A stretch of 64,000 nt of DNA. Origin: Voacanga thouarsii. Its lineage: Eukaryota > Streptophyta > Magnoliopsida > Gentianales > Apocynaceae. Under the pieces are notes generated by a model, which did not search any database, was not told the origin of the DNA, and saw only the letters and a program-made list of their open reading frames with translations. Positions 57,033 through 64,000 of this stretch are shown here, one piece after another; position 1 is the first letter of the stretch; every line of letters begins with the position of its first letter. The translations under genes were made by a program, and so were the position numbers. The DNA is taken from positions 2,410,001 to 2,474,000 of the forward strand of contig JANUWF010001109.1 in NCBI GenBank assembly GCA_026120185.1. Reading direction: 5' to 3'.

Positions 57033-58502
57033 TGTTAAGGATATGCCCTAGAGTCAATTTGTACTTATACTATTGTCGTTATGTTTTATATAATAATAAT
57101 ATGAGATTTTCCTTTCCATGAATAGTGCATTTTGTTTTGTGGTCATCAAGTACGTGACTTGATAGTAAAACCCAACAATGAATATTATGACTATTCTAAA
57201 ACTGTTCCTGATCGATTATTATTATTGGAACAATAATAAATTAAGATTAGTATGTTTGTGACTTGATGACTATGTTTTACTGGTCATGGATATTTGTGAT
57301 ATCAAGTCAAAACATAAATAAATGTTAGATAACATTGTATTGGACATGATCCACTGTGAGAGTACTTCATGGAACATGTCATAAGTACTTTCTAGCCATA
57401 ATGATATTAAAAGTCCTTCGACTTAAATTCATCATAGTTTCCTACTTGATAAGTTCTATATTTTGACGTTGTCTAAAGTTGTCTTTAACTAGATAATAAA
57501 TTAGACTACTGTTGGATATAGAAAAAATCAATGAGATGAATATGATTGATAGTGAATGAATTTGTCCCTCTCAATTATGGAAGAGATATCCATGAGCCCC
57601 TTGATAAGTTAGACAGTTAAAATGCATGGCCGTGCTCAAATATATCAATCTAAGATATTGATATCATTTGTTTGAACAGTCTACTATGAAATTAAGAAAT
57701 AATTGATTAAGCTTAATAAGGATGACATGCTCCGTGCCTTATACTTAATCTAGATATCGTGTGAAAAAATGACTAAATATAAAATTATGGTTTGGTTGAA
57801 AGAGATCACTGATCTTCATTTAACCTGGATAGTTATAATATTTTGTTAGAAATCGCTTCTAACTTGTGGGCCATTTAAATATAATTTAGGCCCATTGCCA
57901 GTGTTAAATGAACCTATAGGGTCACACAATAAGCGAACTTGTTAAGTTATTTTTTTGGTTACCATATACAATGAATCTGGAAATATGTCCACATTCGATG
58001 TATCTGAATGATGTCCAGATTATTAGAATCTGACTCGATAAATTAATTAGTTAAATTACCAAGATAATGGCAAAATCTTATCATATTAGTTTTTAATTTA
58101 ATTTGAATTTGAATTAAAATATGATAAGATATTATCAGATTTGGACTTTAAGAGATTTGGGATTTTTAAGAAAACCCTAGCCATCTTCTCAATAGTCCTA
58201 TTCTGTTAAAAAATTCCATGCCTCTATTCACCAGAAAAGAAAAAATCTCTCAAACCCTAAGCGCTAGCACTCTCAGGGTATTGAGTCAGTTCACCATGTG
58301 TATCCGATAGAGAATGTTCGCACACTGCAGCATCTAGTGATCGTTCGGGTTGCACGTACAACAGCACAATCAGAATCGAAGGATCTCGATTACACCGAAC
58401 AGAGGTAATTCTGTAAGTCTTAAGTCTTCTTAATCATTTACTTGGGTTCTCGGAAGGGATTCGTGGATGTTTTTCGCGTTTAAAAGTCCACGAATCCTAA
58501 CA
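57033..58502 (+). mobile_element. Solo LTR, copia type (family C), TSD CTGTT
   Basis: Starts TGTTAAGGATATGCCCTAGAG and ends CACGAATCCTAACA. CTGTT lies on both sides (57028-57032, 58503-58507). Removing it and one TSD rejoins the gypsy reading GTTTTGATCCTGTT with AAGGTTGAAGTTGAC. No internal retroelement sequence. The start resembles those of the LTRs at 48699 (minus) and 52294. Confidence 0.93.
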
Positions 58503-58789
58503 CTGTTAAGGTTGAAGTTGACAGATAAATTCTTCCTACTAAAGGATATCAACAAGAAGTTGAAGAACCTTCTGTCTATGGCGAAGATGAAGGCTAGACG
58601 TTTGTGACAAGAACGAAAAAAATGCACCAAAGCTTCAAGAGATGGGTCTTCACTGGTACGAAGCAGATTCACAAAGAAACATGTGGGGAATGTTAAAAGT
58701 AAGAAGACCAACCTTCCTTAATAGTAGATGATTTTTTTTGGAAGAAATCTCCGGCACCTCTCACGCTAAAAGATTTCATACCAAGGGAA

Positions 58790-59068
58790 TTGGCTGAAAA
58801 TTTCAACATTGTTTCATGCTATGCCATACATGATGAGGAAAGCAATGAAGACAATGATGAGTATATAAATGAAGGAGACATGGAGATAATTGAATCTTCA
58901 GCAGACCTTAGTATCTACATGGCTGAGATTACATTCACTGATGATGATTTGCTGTCTGGCTCAACGCCTCACAATAGACTATTATTTGGGGCTGGCTACA
59001 TGCAAGAACAGAGAATAAATAGGATACTGTTAGACGGAGGATCGACAGTAAACATCTTACCTATGTGA
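58790..59068 (+). pseudogene. Gypsy aspartic protease region
   Basis: A 93-residue stretch with a Glu/Asp-rich N-terminal part (HDEESNEDNDEYINEGDME) and the active-site strand RILLDGGSTVNILPM, the D-x-G motif seen as DGGS in Tat elements. It stops at 59066. Downstream sequence to 60200 keeps recognisable fragments ([20 protein letters not shown] near 59250, KIKFYFL near 59450) but with many stops. Confidence 0.75.
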
Positions 59069-60205
59069 ACATTAAGAGAGTTGGCCATTTCTATGGATGA
59101 GTTGTTCCAAAGTCGCCTTATGATACAAGACTTCAATTAAGAGGGGCAACGAGTTAGTGGTACTCTCCGATTGGACATATTAATTGAAGACATACTTTCA
59201 ACTGCTCTTTTCCATGTTATTGATGCCAAGACCTCCTAAATATTCTACTAGGAAGACCATAGCTCCATGATAATAGTGTGGTGCCATCAAACCTGCATCA
59301 ATGTTTCAAATTCCGTCGAAATGGCGTAGTGAAGAAAAAATATGCTAATGATAAACCATTTACTAAAGCTGAGGCGAATATTGTTGATGCTAAGTACTAT
59401 ATTAAAAAAATGGTGAATCAATTAAGACTAATTTATCAAGGGGGAAGGAAAATAAAATTTTACTTTCTTTAAAGATGTCAAAGTTACAGTATGTGCAGAA
59501 AGCTCTATCAAGCAGCCTGCATACAGTAAGCTACTGGGAGGGTTCACGTTACCTCTTACAAAGGTTGAAACTATTAAGTCACCAAATACTCCTATAAAAA
59601 GGATTTGTTTAGTCAAAGAAAGAAGCAAAAGTAGAGCATGGTGAATTACCGACCGCGCGTACGAAAAAAGGATTTGACCCAAATGCTTATAAACTACTAG
59701 TAAAGGCTGGATATAATTCACAAAGTCAACATTTGTTGGGAAAGCTTCCTGTTGATATCGACAAGGAAAAAGGGTCAAATCTCATGATCTACCCGAAGCA
59801 TGCCAACAGGAAAAGAACGTGCAGGCCTGGGTTACAAACAAGTATCTTCCATCTAACTCAAGATTAAAAGGGCCAACGTACAGTATATTATTGTAGAAAA
59901 TGAAGTGACATTAAAACCGTTATCTGTTTTTGGTGGGATACAGGATACAAATTCACATCCATCTCTCTTCACTAGGTTAAGCCTAAAGAGAATAAGAAAA
60001 TCTATTTTCAAGCAGCTTGGAGTCACAGTCACTTCAAGGCAAGACATCCTGGCAAAGTCCCCTCTAAAGTAAGAATGGTGGTGAATTGCAATGGAATCTT
60101 AAAAATAATAACATAAGTAAGACCTACCATGCCTTGTGATGAAGAAAGTGTAGCCTCTTGTAATCACATCACTATTTATGATGAAGAGTGTATCGAGGAA
60201 GAAGA
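59069..60205 (+). pseudogene. Gypsy protease-RT linker, heavily interrupted
   Basis: Coding-like but broken. Fragments in alternating frames include [16 protein letters not shown] (59290), KGFDPNAYKLLVKAGYNS (59665) and VFGGIQDTNSHPSLF (59930). The last residues before the next insertion read EECIEEED. GAAGA at 60201-60205 is the left TSD of the next solo LTR. Confidence 0.6.
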
Positions 60206-60543
60206 TGTTGGGTATCTAAAGCTCGTATCCTATACGGCGTAGCAAAAATAAAATGAGATACCATCCTAGGACCCGCCTATGTGTGGAAAACAAGACATAA
60301 AGATAATAAAGGTAGCACTTTTTACCTTTGTTTGATCATCCGAAGAACAAAATTTCTTCTTCAAATCGAGGCGCGATCCAACAATCCTCTTGTGCAAACT
60401 CCATAAGAGTTGGACGTCTAACCACTATAATCATAGTGTGTGATTATTTCTAACAGTAATCCACACAGAGGAATACCCAAGCACCAAAATTTCCTATGCT
60501 AGTAGAAAAAGATGGCGGCTAAGGCTGTTTTCGTTTTTAGCAA

Positions 60544-60638
<95 letters not shown>

Positions 60639-61964
60639 TATGTGTTGCCTAAAGTGTCCATTGATCCAACCTCAGCTAGGGTTTCGATTATATCATATAT
60701 ATAACCAAAAAATTCTGCTAAAACTGAGAATTCTAATTGGAAATATCAAGTTCTCACAATTACAATTTAGACCATAAATTATAACTAATTATAATTTGTT
60801 CACAATGACTTCTCTTACTCCCAATTAACCCCACTATATTATCAAATAACATCTTGAGTATATAATCCTTTATTGTATGTGACCTATTAGGTTTCCCAGT
60901 CAATTGGTAGAGAATATAAATTAATCCAAACGTCTTTGAGATTAATAATCCATAATTAATTAGAATTAACCCTATTAATTCTAATCAGGATTTGTTTATT
61001 AATTCATCAATTAATAAACCCATATTCCCAGATTATGAGCGGGATCTAGCAACACATCATGACCACCCAAGAGTCCAGGAAGTCAAGTGGCTTGACATGA
61101 ACCCTTCAATAACAAATTTCAGTGCAATTAACTCATTTCACCATACAATATCTCATTCTATTTGGAGTACGGAATTAGTGTCAACTCCTTCCAGAATTCA
61201 TTCTGAGTCGAATACAATAATACTTGTACCAGGAACCCACTACTCTAGATGTGTATCAATTGAAATTGTTTCCAATACACATTCGCCTTGGCCAAGGACT
61301 TCTCGAGTAGTAATTCCTACAAGTGGCCGTGAGATATTCACCCCTACTATTAGGAGTGGTAAATCCTTTATTGACCCTCTCAACTACTTTCGTTTTCCTC
61401 ACAATATATCCAAAATTCATCCTATAGGCGACCCACGATTGAGCTCTGGAGATTGGAATCAAAGTACAATGCTCAGTAAACAAAGTTCCTTGGAGATCTC
61501 AAGTCTAAGGATACTTGCACGTTTACTATATTGAGATTATATCACTGACACTAAATAGTTATCCATGTGATTATTTCAAAGCTAGGTCATCCAATGAACT
61601 TATTCTATTAACAAGCATCTATGTGTTAACTTTGAGTATCTCAATACTCACGGTTATGAGAACCACTGCCTGATCAAATCAGGAAGTCTAACACATGCTA
61701 GTCTTAACGCATTAATGATGTCATGTCTCATTAATACTATGACTAGGGACTATTTAAGTACTAACACCATCCAGTGTAGTAGGAATCTCATATCATGATC
61801 TCTATCATGATTTCCTTAACACAGTGTTGCACTAGGGACTTTATCGAACAGTTATATTACTTAAAGTAAACAAAAGAAACTGTAAGATAAATAATGCCTT
61901 TTATTAAAATAAAATGTGACATATACAATGTACAAGTGATTGCCTCTAGAGTACAACACTAACA
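60206..61964 (-). mobile_element. Solo LTR, copia type (family B), TSD GAAGA
   Basis: On the minus strand it starts TGTTAGTGTTGTACTCTAGAGG and ends GATACCCAACA. GAAGA flanks it on both sides (60201-60205, 61965-61969). It shares about its first 1.2 kb with LTR A at 52294-53996, but the last 500 bases differ and contain a long (GA)n run. Removing it rejoins the gypsy reading (GAAGAAGATG...GTTGAGCATGC). Confidence 0.93.
60548..60634. repeat. (GA)n microsatellite inside solo LTR B
   Basis: About 43 uninterrupted GA units. On the LTR's own strand it reads (TC)n, close to the probable 5' UTR start. LTR A lacks it. Confidence 0.95.
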
Positions 61965-61969
61965 GAAGA

Positions 61970-62747
61970 TGTTGAGCATGCTCCAGCAGAATTTGAAGAA
62001 GGCGTAAAAGCCATAGTTGATGAACTGAAAGAAGTAAATTTGTGCACTATTGAAGATCCCTGCTCAATTTACATAAATGCACTCCTATATTGACCTATTG
62101 AAGGAATTTAGGGATGTCTTTGCTTGGACATACAAAGAAATGCCTGGCTTAGACATAAAAATTGTTGTCCACCATTTAGCTGTAAAGGATGAGACAACAC
62201 CAGTAAAACAAGTCCAACGGCGTTTTCGACCTGAGTTGGTTCCATTAATTGAAATAGAGGTAAACAAGCTGATCGAAGCTAAATTTATTCGAGAGGTCAA
62301 GTATTCAACTTAGGTTGTGAATATTGTCCTGTAAGGAAGAAAAATGGACAAATTCGAATTTGTGTGGATTTTAGAAATCTAAATGATGCATGCCCAAAAG
62401 ATGATTTTCCACTACCTATTCCTGAACTGATAGTAGATGCAACCACTGGCCATGAAGTTCTATCTTTTATGGATGGATCTTCTGGTTATAACCAAATCAA
62501 AATGGCACCAGAAGATGAGGAGCTTACGGCCTTTCATACTCCAAAAGGAATCTATTACTACACAGTGATACCTTTTGGTCTGAAGAATGCTAGAGCCACA
62601 TATCAAAGGGCAATGCAAAAGATTTTTGATGATATGCTACGCAAGATCGTGGAATGCTATGTGGATGATTTGGTGGTCAAGTTACGTAAACGAGCTGATC
62701 ATCTTCAAGATTTGAGAAAGACTTTCGAGCGACTCCGAAAATATTAA
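61970..62747 (+). pseudogene. Gypsy reverse transcriptase
   Basis: 62077-62313 reads DLLKEFRDVFAWTYKEMPGL, then VKQVQRRFRPELVPLIEIEV; a frameshift near 62312 is followed by 62364-62747: DFRNLNDACPKDDFPLPIPE, LSFMDGSSGYNQIKMAPEDE, YYTVIPFGLKNARATYQRAM and the active-site strand ECYVDDLVVKL. The YVDD is intact. The upstream end (from 61970, MLQQNLKKA-like frame) is damaged. Confidence 0.9.
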
Positions 62748-63480
62748 TTGAAGATGAATCCTCTCAAATGTGCTTTTGGTGTCACCTCTGAAAAATTCCT
62801 CGGTTTCATCGTTCGTCATCGATGTATCAAAATAGACCAATCAAAGATCAATAGGATTATGAAAATGCTTGAGCTGAGAAATATCCATGAATTAAAAAAT
62901 TTACAAGGAAAGTTGGCCTACCTCTGAAGGTTCATCTCAAATCTTGCCGGACGTTGTCAACCGTTCAGTCGTCTAATGAAGAAGGGTGTACCATTTAAGT
63001 GGAATGAAGCGTGTTACAATGCTTTCAAATGTATCAAATCTTACTTGATAAAGCCTTATGTGCTTGCTGCACCTATCCCGGATTAGCCATTGATGTTATA
63101 CATTACTACGTAAAAACGCTCAGTAGAGGCATTGCTTGCTCAAGAAAATGACAATAGCAAAGAAAATGCACTCTATTATTTAAGTCGGATGATGACACCA
63201 AATGAGTTAAATTATTTACCAATTGAGAAGTTTTGTCTAGCTTTGATATTTTCAATTTAAAAATTGAAGCACTATTTTCAAACGGATATTATACGCCTTA
63301 TTTCCAAGGCTAATCCTATAAAGTATGTTATGACAAAACCTATGCTATCTGATCATTTTGACAAAGTGGTACCTTCAACTCTAACAATTCGATATTGTCT
63401 TCGTCCAACAGAAAGCTATCAAAGGGTAATGCTGGCAAATTTCTTGGCTGATTATCCTATTCCTGCTAAGTGAGAACTAA
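62748..63480 (+). pseudogene. Gypsy RNase H (first)
   Basis: In-frame pieces between stops: KMNPLKCAFGVTSEKFLGFI (62754), RFISNLAGRCQPFSRLMKKG (62930), LYYLSRMMTPNELNYLPIEK (63175) and HYFQTDIIRLISKANPIKYV (63267). These are the thumb/connection and RNase H landmarks of gypsy polymerase. Stops occur near 62748, 62925, 63086 and 63258. Confidence 0.8.
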
Positions 63481-63488
63481 GTAATAAG

Positions 63489-63998
63489 TTGCCTAATAAA
63501 GATGTTTTTGTCATTGAGATTCTCCCACCATGGAGGATGTACTTTAATGGTGTGGCACATCGCGAAGGTGCTAGAACTGGTGTAGTATTCATTACCCCTG
63601 CAAGAGATATATTACCATACTCTCCCACCTTGACTAAAAAATACTCAAATAATGTGGTTAAATACCAAGCCCTTATACTTGGGTTAGAGTTGGCTGTTGA
63701 TATGAAGTGACTGCATCTCGAAGTATATAAGGATTCACAATTAATTGTTAATCAATTACTTGGTAAGTATGATGATAAAAGGCCTGAGTTGATCTCGTAT
63801 CATAATTATACGAGACGACTTATGGGATATTTGAGTGATGTGACAATCGAACATGTATTAAGAAGAAAAAATAAGTAAGTTGACGCGTTGGCAAAATTGA
63901 CTTCTACTTTATGTTTACATAATTAAGAAATTCAAATTCCTATATGTCAAAGACGAGTCATACCGCCTATTTTTGAATAGAAAGACGATGAAGGGCAT
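63489..63998 (+). pseudogene. Second (archaeal-type) RNase H of a Tat-lineage element
   Basis: 63489-63710 reads PPWRMYFNGVAHREGARTGV (the first catalytic Asp of the usual FDGA motif is Asn here), then SPTLTKKYSNNVVKYQALIL and LGLELAVDMK. After a TGA at 63708 it resumes as LEVYKDSQLIVNQLLGKYDD. The domain is diagnostic for Tat/Ogre elements, where it is an extra RNase H after the normal one. The frame ends in stops before the window edge. Confidence 0.82.
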
Positions 63999-64000
63999 GA

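Larger units (their letters stand above)
54356..64000 (+). mobile_element. Ty3/gypsy retrotransposon, Tat type, 5' part (continues past window)
   Basis: Order on the plus strand: LTR (54356-55208), gag (55295-56712), protease (58790-59068), RT (62077-62747), RNase H (about 62750-63480) and a second, archaeal-type RNase H (from 63489). The extra RNase H after RT-RNase H is diagnostic for the Tat group of Ty3/gypsy elements. Two foreign solo LTRs are inserted in it. The integrase and 3' LTR should lie beyond position 64000. Many stops make it defective. Confidence 0.85.

Noticed and set aside
1..64000. CRISPR arrays, bacterial operons, phage modules or toxin-antitoxin pairs
   Set aside because: No regularly spaced repeats with unique spacers and no prokaryotic gene organisation; all repeats found are plant transposable elements or microsatellites.

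Overview
The window looks like a repeat-rich, AT-rich stretch of a dicot plant nuclear genome. It has one convincing intact host gene, spliced into eight coding exons. The rest is nested transposons and retrotransposons, plus a scrambled endogenous pararetrovirus. I see no bacterial-style operons, rRNA, tRNA or CRISPR arrays.

Layout. 1-8.3 kb: two long terminal repeats (LTRs) of one Ty3/gypsy-type family. One (327-1843) sits beside a tRNA-Asp-type primer binding site, and the other (6760-8299) is a solo LTR with a CTATA target-site duplication. Between them lie decayed sequence, microsatellites and two related MITEs in opposite orientation. 8.3-21.3 kb: a Helitron-like region carrying an orphan signal-peptide exon, interrupted by a structurally complete 9.3 kb CACTA transposon (10241-19559, TSD ATA) and a hAT-type element (19865-20761). 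21.3-22.1 kb: a foldback structure containing a tandem copy of a Helitron-like 5' segment. 22.1-30.06 kb: an endogenous caulimovirid made of at least ten fragments in both orientations (leader, movement protein, RT-RNase H, viroplasmin-like ORF), all defective. 30.2-31.4 kb: a second copy of the hAT-type element, itself carrying an insertion of about 310 bp.

31.98-41.76 kb: the host gene, a kinetochore NNF1/PMF1-like protein of 182 aa on the plus strand. Its introns carry a hAT-type MITE (35943-36346, perfect 8-bp TSD) and a Stowaway MITE (41418-41643).

42.7-47.1 kb: another LTR-like repeat and a decayed Mutator-like transposase on the minus strand. 47.3-52.3 kb: a minus-strand Ty1/copia element that has lost its 5' LTR and the start of gag. 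It abuts an LTR of another family (52294-53996) that lacks a TSD. 54.36 kb to the window end: a Tat-type Ty3/gypsy element (LTR, gag, protease, RT, RNase H, second RNase H) running off the right edge. Two copia-type solo LTRs with clean TSDs interrupt it (57033-58502, CTGTT; 60206-61964, GAAGA).

The mobile elements are mostly non-autonomous or broken by stops and frameshifts. Only NNF1 looks like a working cellular gene. Exon boundaries, TSDs and terminal repeats were read by eye; family names come from recognised motifs, not database searches.
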